From: Jiella pelagia
Lineage (GTDB): Bacteria; Pseudomonadota; Alphaproteobacteria; Rhizobiales; Rhizobiaceae
DNA length: 64,000 nucleotides
Assembly (NCBI RefSeq): GCF_026898155.1
Contig: NZ_CP114029.1
Span: 4,506,001 to 4,570,000, forward strand
Direction of reading: 5' to 3'
A program made the translations under genes and the position numbers. Of this stretch, positions 8,019 through 15,677 are shown one piece after another. A model generated the notes under the pieces. That model saw nothing but the letters and a program-made list of their open reading frames with translations. It searched no databases and had not been told where the DNA came from. Position 1 is the stretch's first letter, and the number at the start of each line of letters is the position of its first letter.

Positions 8019-9269
8019 ATGGAACCACGCGAAGGACTGCATCCCGACACGCTCGCGGTGGGTTTCGGCTACGATCCGGCCGAGGCCTATGGCGCGGTCA
8101 AGCCGCCGATCGTCCTCTCCTCGACCTTTGCCTATCCCTCCGCGCAGGCGGCGAAGGACGTTCACCGGGCCTATTTCGACGGCCCGGCGCCGGAGCGCGA
8201 CGCGCCCTTCATCTATGCCAGGCTCGACCATCCGAACCTGAAGCTCCTGCAGGCGCGGCTCGCCGTCCTCGACGGCGCCGAGGACGCGGCGGCCTTTTCC
8301 TCCGGCATGGCGGCGATCTCGGCGGCGATGCTCGCCCATCTGAAGCCCGGCGACAGCGTCCTCCACACGACGCCGCTCTACGGCGGCACCCACGGCCTGC
8401 TCCACGGGCCGCTGACGGGCCTCGGCATCAAGCCCGTCGGCATCGCCGACGCGCTCGACCGGGAAAGCGTCGCGGCGGCGGCGGAGATCGCGCTGAAGCA
8501 TGGCCCGATCGGCCTCATCCACGTCGAATCGCCGGCCAATCCGACCGCCGGCATCGCGGATATCGCAATGATCGCCGCCTTTGCCGACGAAATGACCCGG
8601 CTGCAGGAGAAGCGGCCGGTGATCTCGGTCGACAACACCTTCCTCGGCTCGCTGCTGCAGCGGCCGTTGGAGCATGGCGCCGATCTCTGCATCACCTCGC
8701 TGACGAAATATGCCGGCGGCCACTCGGACCTTCTCGGCGGCTGCCTGACCGGCTCGCTCGAACGGGTGGGGCCGGTGCGGATGCTGCGCACGCTCCTCGG
8801 CACTCATATGGACCCGTTCACGTCCTGGCTGCTCCTGCGCTCGCTGGAGACGTTTCCGCTGCGCAACGGCCGGGCGAATGCCAATGCCGGGGCGATCGCG
8901 GCCTTTCTGCGGGATCATCCGAAGGTGACGAACGTCACCTATCTCGGCTTCCTCGACGAGGGCTCGCCGGCGAGGGCCGTCTACGACCGGCAATGCACCG
9001 GCGCGGGCTCGACCTTTTCCTTCAAGATCGCCGGCGGCGAGGCGGAAGCCTTTGCCATGCTGGACCGGCTGAAGGTGTTCCGCATGGCGGTCAGCCTCGG
9101 CGGGACGGAAAGCCTGATTTGCCATTCCGCTTCGACCACGCATTATCTGGTTCCGCCGGAGATCCGCCGGGAGGTCGGCGTCGACGATTCCTCGCTGCGG
9201 ATATCGGTCGGCATCGAACATCCCGACGATCTGATCGCCGATCTCGCTCAGGCCCTGGACGCAATCTGA
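8019..9269 (+). CDS. Cys/Met-metabolism PLP-dependent enzyme (gamma-lyase/sulfhydrylase family)
   Basis: A 416-residue fold-type I PLP enzyme. Key residues are visible: the cofactor-contacting SSGMAAI near 94-100, the PLP pyridine-N aspartate in VDNTF (D205) and the internal-aldimine lysine K230 in TSLTKYAGGHSDLLGG. The C-terminal SLGGTESLICHSASTTH is intact. The family includes cystathionine gamma-lyase/synthase, methionine gamma-lyase and MetY; this protein is divergent and the exact reaction is open. The ATG at 8019 is chosen; a GTG at 7986 would overlap the Rieske stop by four bases and is a real alternative. Its place between an oxygenase and opine-oxidase-like genes suggests a role in cleaving a gamma-substituted amino acid during catabolism rather than in methionine synthesis. 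Confidence 0.87.
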   Translation: MEPREGLHPDTLAVGFGYDPAEAYGAVKPPIVLSSTFAYPSAQAAKDVHRAYFDGPAPERDAPFIYARLDHPNLKLLQARLAVLDGAEDAAAFSSGMAAISAAMLAHLKPGDSVLHTTPLYGGTHGLLHGPLTGLGIKPVGIADALDRESVAAAAEIALKHGPIGLIHVESPANPTAGIADIAMIAAFADEMTRLQEKRPVISVDNTFLGSLLQRPLEHGADLCITSLTKYAGGHSDLLGGCLTGSLERVGPVRMLRTLLGTHMDPFTSWLLLRSLETFPLRNGRANANAGAIAAFLRDHPKVTNVTYLGFLDEGSPARAVYDRQCTGAGSTFSFKIAGGEAEAFAMLDRLKVFRMAVSLGGTESLICHSASTTHYLVPPEIRREVGVDDSSLRISVGIEHPDDLIADLAQALDAI

Positions 9270-9270
9270 A

Positions 9271-10878
9271 ATGACCGAACCGACACTGCCGCCGCCCGAT
9301 CGCTTCTCGATCGCGGGCAAGTCCATCACCATTGAAGAGCATGTCGAGATCCTCGTCGTCGGCGCCGGCGATGCCGGCTGTGCCGCGGCGATCGAGGCCG
9401 CGAAGGCGGGCGCTTTGGTGATGCTGGTCGACGAGAACCCGGTCTCGGCCGGCCTGGTCGGCATGGACGTGCCGTTCTATTTCGGCGGCCGCGCCACCAA
9501 TGCCGTGCAGACGCCGGAGCGGCTGGTCGAGCGGGTGCTGGAATCCAATCCGGCGCTGGCCGAGGCCTTCGAAGTCGGCGTCGACGTGCGGCTTTCGACC
9601 AGCGTCTGGGGCGCCTGGGTGAAGGTGCCGGGGTTGAACGGCCTCTCCGCGGGTGTTGCCGGCCTTGCGGACGAGACGCGCAGCTGGCTCGTCGGCTTCG
9701 ACAGGCTGGTGCTGGCCACCGGCGCGAGGGACCTCAACTTCACCTTCGCCGGCTCCGATCAGCCGGGTGTCATGGGGGCGCAGGGCTTCCACACGCTGGT
9801 TTCGCGGTATGATGCCTTTGCCGGCCAGCGGCTCGTCATCGTCGGCTCGGGTGATCTTGCGCTGGACATGGCGGCGTTGGCGCTTGATCGCGGTCTCGAC
9901 GTCGCGGCTCTTGTCGAGGTGCGGGACGATGCGCAGGGGCCGGCCGAAAAGGTCGCGGCACTGGCCGAACGCGGCGTCGAGATCGTCACCGGTCACGTGC
10001 CGCTTCGGGCGAAGGGCAATGCCGAGGGCGTGACAAGCCTCGTCGTCACGAGCCGTGACGACGTCGACCGTCAGCGCGAGATCGCCTGCGATACGGTGGT
10101 TATGGCGGTCGGCACGGTGCCGGTGATCGAGCTTCTTGACGTCCTCGGGGGCAAGCGCGAGCTGGCGCCGGAGCGCGGCGGCCACGTGCCGATCGTTTCC
10201 GAAGACGGCGCGACCTCGCTGCCGCGGGTCTTCGTCGCCGGCGACTGTTCCGGGCTCGGCAGCGACGCGGCGTCATCGGGAAAGCGGGCAGGGCGGGCAG
10301 CGCTGCGCTCGCTCGGCAAGGCGCTGGACGAGGCCGAGATCTCGGAGGATCTGGCGCAGGACAATCGGCCGCAGGAACGCGGCGGCCTCGGCTACCAGTT
10401 CGACTGGGCGAACGCGATGCTCGCCACCGGCGGGCCGGACGTTCTCGCCTGCCTATGCGAGGACGTGACGCGCGGCGACCTCCTCGGTGTCAAGCCGCCC
10501 CGCTATCTCGACTGGCGCTCCAACACGATCGCCCGGCGCGACCTCGTCACGCTGGCCGAGGATGGGCCGGTCAACCAGGACCAGATCAAGCGGCTGACCC
10601 GGGCCTGCATGGGCCCTTGCCAGGCGCGGCGCTGCCGTGAGCAGGTGGCGCTGATGATGGCGATCGGCGCGAGTGTCGCGCCGGAGACGGTGCCGCTTGC
10701 AGGCTACCGGGCGCCGGTGCGGCCGCTGCCCCTGTCGGTGCTCGCCGACTGGGACGAGGGCGCCGACATGGATGGCGGCTGGAACGTCTGGTTCGGCATC
10801 GCCACCCAGTGGATCGGTTACGAAGACATCGGCACGCCGCGCGAGGCCGAGCAGCTTCGCGCCGGCATGCCCTATTGA
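9271..10878 (+). CDS. FAD/NAD(P)-dependent oxidoreductase with BFD-like [2Fe-2S] domain (opine oxidase subunit A / HcnB-like)
   Basis: A 535-residue protein beginning one base after the preceding stop. It has an N-terminal FAD Rossmann motif GAGDAGCAAAIEAAKAG (G31-x-G33-x2-G36), a second dinucleotide-binding motif VIVGSGDLALDMAAL, the ATGARD and FVAGDCSGLGSD signatures, and a C-terminal cysteine cluster (C394, C396, C446, C450, C455) resembling the BFD-like iron-sulfur domain of opine oxidase A and HcnB. The spacing between the cysteine pairs is longer than in the usual BFD domain. Opine oxidase A pairs with a DadA-like B subunit that oxidises a secondary amine; the next gene is exactly such a partner. 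Expected role: cytosolic or membrane-associated amine dehydrogenation passing electrons onward. Confidence 0.86.
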   Translation: MTEPTLPPPDRFSIAGKSITIEEHVEILVVGAGDAGCAAAIEAAKAGALVMLVDENPVSAGLVGMDVPFYFGGRATNAVQTPERLVERVLESNPALAEAFEVGVDVRLSTSVWGAWVKVPGLNGLSAGVAGLADETRSWLVGFDRLVLATGARDLNFTFAGSDQPGVMGAQGFHTLVSRYDAFAGQRLVIVGSGDLALDMAALALDRGLDVAALVEVRDDAQGPAEKVAALAERGVEIVTGHVPLRAKGNAEGVTSLVVTSRDDVDRQREIACDTVVMAVGTVPVIELLDVLGGKRELAPERGGHVPIVSEDGATSLPRVFVAGDCSGLGSDAASSGKRAGRAALRSLGKALDEAEISEDLAQDNRPQERGGLGYQFDWANAMLATGGPDVLACLCEDVTRGDLLGVKPPRYLDWRSNTIARRDLVTLAEDGPVNQDQIKRLTRACMGPCQARRCREQVALMMAIGASVAPETVPLAGYRAPVRPLPLSVLADWDEGADMDGGWNVWFGIATQWIGYEDIGTPREAEQLRAGMPY

Positions 10879-10888
10879 GGAGACGGCG

Positions 10889-12065
10889 ATGAGCGAAACG
10901 GGCACTTCGGTCGTCATCGTCGGCGGCGGCGTCACCGGGCTTTCTGCCGCTTGGTGGCTGGCGCGTTCGGGCGTCTCCGTCACGGTGATCGAAAAGGGCG
11001 TCGTCGGCTTCGAGGCCTCGGGCCGAAACGGCGGAGGCTGCACCCATTACCAGAGCCCGCTGTTTCACGAGGAGCAGCGGCTGTGGCCTGAGATGGACGA
11101 GGCTCCTCGGCTATCCCACCGAATATCAGCGCGGCCGCATCATTTTTCAGGTCGATCCGCGCAAGGAGCGCTTCCACGAAGGGCTCGCGATGCGCCTGCC
11201 CGCGGACTACGACTGGGACGTGCTGGATCCGCGCCAAGTGCGCGAAATGGTGCCGCTCGCCGGCGACAACGTCGTCTCCGGCGTGCACTTTCATTTCGGC
11301 GGCCATGCCAATCCGCAGCGCACGTCCCAGGCCTATGCCTGGGCCGCGCAGGATCATGGCGCGCGGATCCTCCAGCACACCGTCGTCACCGACATTGCGA
11401 CCATCGGCGGCAAGGTGACGGGCGTCGAGACCTCGCAAGGCATGATCGGCTGCGACGCGCTGGTCATCGCCGCCGGGCCGCAGACCGGCAAGCTGATGGC
11501 CATGCTGGGTATCGACCTGCCGATGGCGGCGGCGCGGGCCGAGATGATCGTCACCGAGCCGCTCGAAATGATGCCGTTCACCGGCGTCGACGGCAACGGG
11601 CTCTATGGCCGCCAGACCCTGCGCGGCAACCTCGCCTATGGCGGCGGTCCGCATGAATGGATGGGCGACGTGCCCTTCGACCACGAACCGCCGCGGCCTT
11701 CCGGATCCGTGACGCGCAACCTCGCCAAGCGCGTCGCCGAGCTTCTGCCGAAGGCGGCGCATGCCCGCGTCATCCGCTCCTGGGCCGGCGTCATCGAGAA
11801 CACGCCGGACGGGCGGCCGGTCATCGAGCGGCTGACGTCGCCGGAAAACGTCACGGTGGCGACCATGTCGAGCGTCGGCTTCGGCCTGTCGCCGGCCTCG
11901 GGTCACGCCATTCGCGACCTGGTGATGGATGGCGTCTGCAGCTTCGCCGACCTAGACAAACTCAAACTGTCGCGCTTTGCCGGCCTGCGCGCCGACTGGC
12001 GAGACCATCTGAACTGGCTGCCGCCGAAACCGGTCGACGCGGTCGTCTCCACGGCGGTCAACTGA
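10889..12065 (+). CDS. FAD-dependent oxidoreductase, DadA/opine oxidase subunit B-like, frame broken at GAGNCTC
   Basis: About 391 residues once one base is removed from GAGGCTC at 11099-11105. The N-terminus VVIVGGGVTGLSAAWWLARSG is a DAO-family FAD site, followed by GRNGGGC. The C-terminus carries the GVIENTPDGRPVIERL and MSSVGFGLSPASGHAIRDLV signatures of glycine/D-amino-acid and opine oxidase B subunits. The frame is lost at E71; the restored reading EMDELLGYPTEYQRGRI runs straight into the family pattern. The ATG at 10889 has a GAGGAG site upstream and sits 10 bases past the preceding stop, so the two flavoproteins are probably co-translated and form a heteromeric amine oxidase. The substrate is likely an N-alkylated amino acid. 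Confidence 0.86.
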
Positions 12066-12389
12066 CGGTGGATGTGCCCGATGCTGTTTGGCATCTGGGA
12101 CATCAGCGATGCAGTTTGAGCCGCGCCGTTACCACGTCGTCGTCCCGGGATTGACCCGGGATCCCTTCCAAATCGTCGCCAGCACGCTCCCGCTCGGCTG
12201 CTGGCGCATTGTCTTATCCGAATCGAAGAGGCAGTCTCAGCGCGGAGGAATGGGTCCCGGGTCAAGCCCGGGATGACGAGGCGTCGATGGAAGCGCCCCT
12301 TCCGGCTCGTGCTCTGTCCTCCAAGCATGCAAACTGAGAATACGCTCCCATCCCGCCTCATTGCGCCCCTGCAGAAAGCCTCCGATTCC
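12066..12389. other. Intergenic region containing an inverted-repeat element
   Basis: A gap of 324 bases between two oxidoreductase genes. It is occupied mainly by a pair of inverted repeats (see 12136-12279), so it may be a small palindromic intergenic repeat unit inserted into the operon. An in-frame extension of the next gene back to 12273 would have to be translated from within this repeat and is not credible. Confidence 0.6.
12136..12279. repeat. Inverted-repeat intergenic element (CCCGGG-centred arms)
   Basis: Left arm 12136-12165 and right arm 12252-12279 are near-perfect reverse complements. Each contains TCCCGGG, then TGACCCGGG or its complement, separated by ~86 bases. The arms resemble the CCCGGGxTTGACCCGGGA palindromic repeats that occur in many copies between genes of Rhizobiales genomes. 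Only one copy is in this window. Confidence 0.7.
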
Positions 12390-13544
12390 ATGTCAAACTC
12401 CCGCGGCAAGATCATCGTCGTCGGCGCCGGCATTGCCGGCCTTTCCACCGCATGGGCGCTGACGCGCCGCGGCTACAAGGTGGAGGTGTTCGAGCAGGGG
12501 CCGATCCCCAATCCGCGCGCCTCTTCCTATGACGAGCATCGGATTACCCGGCACGCCTACGGCACGCTCGAGGGCTACGGCTATCTGATGCCGCGGGCCT
12601 TCCGGATGTACGAGCAGCTGTTTCAGGACATCGGCGCCCGGCATATTCTTCCCGGCAGCGTCGTCTATTTCCTGCGCGATCCGGTGGATTGGTACGAGCC
12701 GGTGTCCCGGACGATGACCGCGCTCGGCAAGGCCTTCCACGAGATCCCGCTGGCCGAGGTGCCGGACCGCTTTCCGATGATCGAGACCGAGGGGCTGACC
12801 CAGGTCGTCGAGACCGAGGAGGGCGGCATGCTCTTCCCGATCCGGATCCTGACCGATCTCACCGTCTGGCTCGGCAACAACGGCGTCGTCTTCCATTCGG
12901 ACGCAAGGGTCGGCGACGTCGATCCGGAGGCGGGCACGATCGTCGCTAATGGGCAGACCCATCGCGCCGACCGGATCGTGATCTGCGCCGGCGCCTGGGT
13001 GAACAAGATCACGCCGTTGGTCGAGGACGTCGTCGTTCCGTCCCGCCAGGCGGTGATGTATCTGACGCCGCCGGCGGAGTACGTCGAAGTCTGGAAGACC
13101 GCGCCGGTGATGATCGATCTCGGCACCGACAGCGGCACCTATACGCTGCCGCCGAAGAACGGCACGCGGCTGAAGATCGGCGATCACGTCTTCACCCGCT
13201 CCGGCGATGCCGATGGCGACCGCATCGCCAGCGACGCCGACCTTGCCCGGCTGAACCGCGCGGCGCGGCTCGCCTACAAGGATTTCGACCGCTACCGGGT
13301 GATCGAGAAGAAGGTCTGCTTCTACACCGTCACCCGCGACCCGAGTGAGGAGTTTCAGGTGAAGCCCTGGGGCGAGAAGGTCTGGGTGGTCAGCGCCTGT
13401 TCCGGGCATGGCTTCAAGCTCGGGCCGCTGATCGGCGATGGCGTCGCGGCGGCAATCGCCGGCGAGATGTCGGACGAGGATGCGGTGCGGCTGACGGCCG
13501 GCCGGATGTCGCTGGAAGAGGCGCGCGCGCTCGAAGGCGCGTAA
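12390..13544 (+). CDS. FAD-dependent oxidoreductase, monomeric sarcosine oxidase / N-methyltryptophan oxidase family
   Basis: A 384-residue flavoprotein. The N-terminal FAD motif is IIVVGAGIAGLSTAWALTRRGY, followed by SSYDEHRITRHAYG, a typical sarcosine-oxidase-family stretch. C310 in VCFYTVTRD occupies the position where monomeric sarcosine oxidase covalently binds FAD, and the C-terminal CSGHGFKLGPLIGDG is also diagnostic. The family oxidises secondary N-methylated amino acids to the primary amine plus formaldehyde and H2O2. The ATG at 12390 was chosen because the FAD motif follows within 11 residues; the longer reading from 12273 lies in a repeat. With the Rieske and opine-oxidase-like genes it makes a plausible stepwise N-demethylation route. 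Confidence 0.9.
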   Translation: MSNSRGKIIVVGAGIAGLSTAWALTRRGYKVEVFEQGPIPNPRASSYDEHRITRHAYGTLEGYGYLMPRAFRMYEQLFQDIGARHILPGSVVYFLRDPVDWYEPVSRTMTALGKAFHEIPLAEVPDRFPMIETEGLTQVVETEEGGMLFPIRILTDLTVWLGNNGVVFHSDARVGDVDPEAGTIVANGQTHRADRIVICAGAWVNKITPLVEDVVVPSRQAVMYLTPPAEYVEVWKTAPVMIDLGTDSGTYTLPPKNGTRLKIGDHVFTRSGDADGDRIASDADLARLNRAARLAYKDFDRYRVIEKKVCFYTVTRDPSEEFQVKPWGEKVWVVSACSGHGFKLGPLIGDGVAAAIAGEMSDEDAVRLTAGRMSLEEARALEGA

Positions 13545-13550
13545 GGCGAG

Positions 13551-13587
13551 GAGCCTCGGCGTCTCCCATCTAAGACGCCGAGCTTCG
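13551..13587 (+). terminator. Candidate terminator hairpin after the sarcosine-oxidase-like gene
   Basis: Arms CTCGGCGTCT (13555-13564) and AGACGCCGAG (13573-13582) enclose an 8-base loop. The 5' arm overlaps a GAGCCTC heptamer (13551-13557). If that is read as GAGCTC, the pairing extends to AGCTCGGCGTCT with its exact complement, so the stem becomes 12 bp. No clear U-run follows. Confidence 0.5.
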
Positions 13588-13614
13588 CCGTGCGTGGTTT
13601 CAGGCAGCACTCGT

Positions 13615-13626
13615 TGATAATTATCA
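13615..13626. promoter_or_regulatory. Fur-box-like palindrome upstream of the desaturase gene
   Basis: The sequence TGATAATTATCA is a perfect 12-bp palindrome, very AT-rich for this GC-rich region. It resembles the core of iron boxes bound by Fur/Mur-type regulators. It lies 90 bases before the desaturase start, where promoter elements would be expected. Confidence 0.5.
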
Positions 13627-13715
13627 TTAGCCGGGCATCGGAGGCGAGAACTCTCATCACGCCTTGGTGAAGCGCAGAATTGTCAACGAGATGGATTTGC
13701 CCGAATCATGGGCGC

Positions 13716-14675
13716 ATGACCCACGCGCCTCGAATCGATGCAAAACCCTTCCGCCGCGCCTCGGTCATCGAGTGGCCGACGCTCTTCCTCGCCATCGCGA
13801 TCTATGGCGGTTGGGGCGCGCTGACGTTCTGGCACGACGCCATCCCGCTGGTGCTGCTCGTGCCCGCGGCGGCCTGGATCATCGCCTGGCACGGTTCGCT
13901 GCAGCACGAAGTCATCCACGGCCATCCGACGAACTGGCGGGCTTTGAACAGGGCGCTCGGTTTCGTACCGCTGTCTTTGTGGATCCCGTTTTCCCGCTAC
14001 CGGGTCATGCATCTCTGCCACCATCGTGACGAGCGGCTGACCGATCCCCTCGACGACCCGGAATCCCACTACTGGACGGCGGCGGACTGGGAGCGTCTCA
14101 GCCCGCTCGCCCGCGGCCTCGTCGAGGCGCAGACCTGCCTCGCCGGCCGGCTCGTCATCGGCCCGTTCTGGTCGATCACGCGCTTCCTGTGGAACGAGGG
14201 CAGGGCGATCCTCGAAGGCGACAAGGCGCTGGCCGGCATCTGGGCACGGCATCTCCTCGGCTGCGTCGTGGTGATCGCCTGGCTCTGGAGCGTCTGCGGC
14301 ATGGGCCCGCTCGCCTATCTGGCGATCTTCGTCTATCCGGGCACGGCGCTGCTCCTCATCCGCTCCTTTGCCGAGCACAAGGCGGAAGGCGTCATCGCAA
14401 AGCGCACCGCCATCGTCGAGGGCTCGCCGGTGCTGGGGCTCCTGTTCCTCAACAACAATCTCCATGCCGCCCACCACGCCCATCCGACGCTGCCCTGGTA
14501 CCGCCTGCCGGCCTGGTATCGCGACAACCGGGCGGCGCTGCTTGGAGACAATGGCGGGCTGCTCTACGAGGGCTACAAGGACGTCTTCCGCCGCTTCTTC
14601 GTCACCTCCCACGACCGCCCGGCCCATCCGCTCGGGCGGGCGCCGGATGGGGCGGACGGCGGCGCGCCGGCCTGA
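13716..14675 (+). CDS. Membrane fatty-acid-desaturase-superfamily protein (non-heme diiron)
   Basis: A 319-residue integral membrane protein with the three histidine boxes of the membrane di-iron superfamily: HEVIH (64-68), HLCHH (99-103) and NLHAAHH near residue 240. Hydrophobic segments flank the boxes (for example residues 21-59 and ~165-200). Members desaturate acyl chains, or hydroxylate alkanes, carotenoids or other small molecules, using O2 and an external electron donor. The ATG at 13716 is preferred over one 36 bases upstream because the conserved domain follows directly. The gene is in line with the amine-catabolic genes and is preceded by an iron-box-like palindrome. Whether it acts on lipid or on the operon's substrate cannot be decided from sequence. 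Confidence 0.87.
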   Translation: MTHAPRIDAKPFRRASVIEWPTLFLAIAIYGGWGALTFWHDAIPLVLLVPAAAWIIAWHGSLQHEVIHGHPTNWRALNRALGFVPLSLWIPFSRYRVMHLCHHRDERLTDPLDDPESHYWTAADWERLSPLARGLVEAQTCLAGRLVIGPFWSITRFLWNEGRAILEGDKALAGIWARHLLGCVVVIAWLWSVCGMGPLAYLAIFVYPGTALLLIRSFAEHKAEGVIAKRTAIVEGSPVLGLLFLNNNLHAAHHAHPTLPWYRLPAWYRDNRAALLGDNGGLLYEGYKDVFRRFFVTSHDRPAHPLGRAPDGADGGAPA

Positions 14676-14763
14676 GCTTGCTTTCGGCGCAGGCGTCGCC
14701 CAGGCTCGGCGATCATAGACCGCGCGAGCCGACGGCTCAGCCGGTTGCAGCAAGGCCCCGCAC

Positions 14764-15573
14764 ATGACCCGCATCGCCAGCCTCGGAATGTACGACATGC
14801 CGTGGCTCGCCTGGGCGAACGACGCGCTTTGGGGCCGTGTCGCCGCAGGGCTGCGCGATGCCGGGTTCGCCGAAGTTCCGGAAATCCTCGACCGGGCGCG
14901 GCCATTGGCCGAGGTCTGGCGGGATCCTTCGCTGCTCTTCGCCCAAACCTGCGGCTATCCCCTCGTGACGGAGCTGCACGACGTCGTCACGCCGATCGCC
15001 GCGCCGGTCTACTCCTGGCCGGGCTGCGTCGCCGCGACCCATTGCAGCGTCATCGCGGTGCCGACGGCCTCCTCGTTCGGGACGCTGGCCGATCTGCGCG
15101 GCCGGCGCGTCGCGATCAACGGGCGGGACTCCAATTCCGGCATGAACCTGTTGCGCCACGCCGTCGCGCCTCTGGCCGAGGGCGGGCGGTTCTTCGGAGA
15201 GATCGTCACCACCGGCAGCCATCTCGCCAGCCTCGATCATGTTGCTGGGGGTGGGGCGGACGTCGCGGCGATCGACTGCGTGACCTTCGGACTGGTTCAG
15301 AGGCACCTGCCGGAATTGGTCGAAGGCGTTCGAGTGATCGGCGAGACGACGAAAAGCCCGGCGTTGCCGTTCGTCACGCGCACGGGCGCTTCGGCGGGCG
15401 AGATTGCCATGCTGTTGTCGGCGCTGAGGGAAGCGATTGCCGATCCGGCATTAGCCGGGGCGGTGGGCGCGTTGGGGTTGGCGGGGGTCGAGCCCGTGAG
15501 CCTGGACGACTATGCGTTGGTGTGGGGCTACGAACGGGAGGCGATGGCGGCGGGATATCCGGTCTTATCGTGA
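14764..15573 (+). CDS. PhnD-like phosphate/phosphonate-type ABC substrate-binding protein without signal peptide
   Basis: A 269-residue protein of the PhnD/SsuA-like periplasmic-binding fold, with DLRGRRVAINGRDSNSGMNLLRHAV followed by GSHLASLDHVAGGGADVAAID, the typical 'repeat-bind' segment of this family. There is no N-terminal signal peptide: the protein starts MTRIASLGMYDMP directly on the first beta strand. A cytosolic sensing or enzyme-like role is therefore possible, as is an export signal missed by the chosen start. The first in-frame Met at 14764 is used. It follows the desaturase gene and ends 104 bases before the convergent Dpp-type ABC operon. Ligand unknown; phosphonate specificity should not be assumed from the fold. 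Confidence 0.75.
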   Translation: MTRIASLGMYDMPWLAWANDALWGRVAAGLRDAGFAEVPEILDRARPLAEVWRDPSLLFAQTCGYPLVTELHDVVTPIAAPVYSWPGCVAATHCSVIAVPTASSFGTLADLRGRRVAINGRDSNSGMNLLRHAVAPLAEGGRFFGEIVTTGSHLASLDHVAGGGADVAAIDCVTFGLVQRHLPELVEGVRVIGETTKSPALPFVTRTGASAGEIAMLLSALREAIADPALAGAVGALGLAGVEPVSLDDYALVWGYEREAMAAGYPVLS

Positions 15574-15605
15574 GGTCGCGCCGGGCGGCGCACAGCCGCG
15601 ACCTC
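15572..15605. terminator. Candidate bidirectional terminator between convergent genes
   Basis: Perfect 9-bp arms GAGGTCGCG (15572-15580) and CGCGACCTC (15597-15605) with a 16-base loop, overlapping the stop of the PhnD-like gene and facing the end of the ABC-ATPase gene. No U-tract is evident. Confidence 0.45.
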
Positions 15606-15677
15606 GTCCCGCACACGCCCTGCCGCTTCCATTCTGACGAGCCCGCTTCGACGCCGAAGTCAGCGAAGTCGCCCTGC

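Noticed and set aside
6615..9269. An 884-residue Rieske-PLP fusion enzyme
   Set aside because: After the GAGNCTC site the frame is arginine-rich nonsense until the PLP gene begins; the Rieske C-terminus continues in another frame.
14764..15573. Phosphonate transport gene phnD
   Set aside because: Only the fold matches; there is no signal peptide and no PhnC/PhnE gene nearby.
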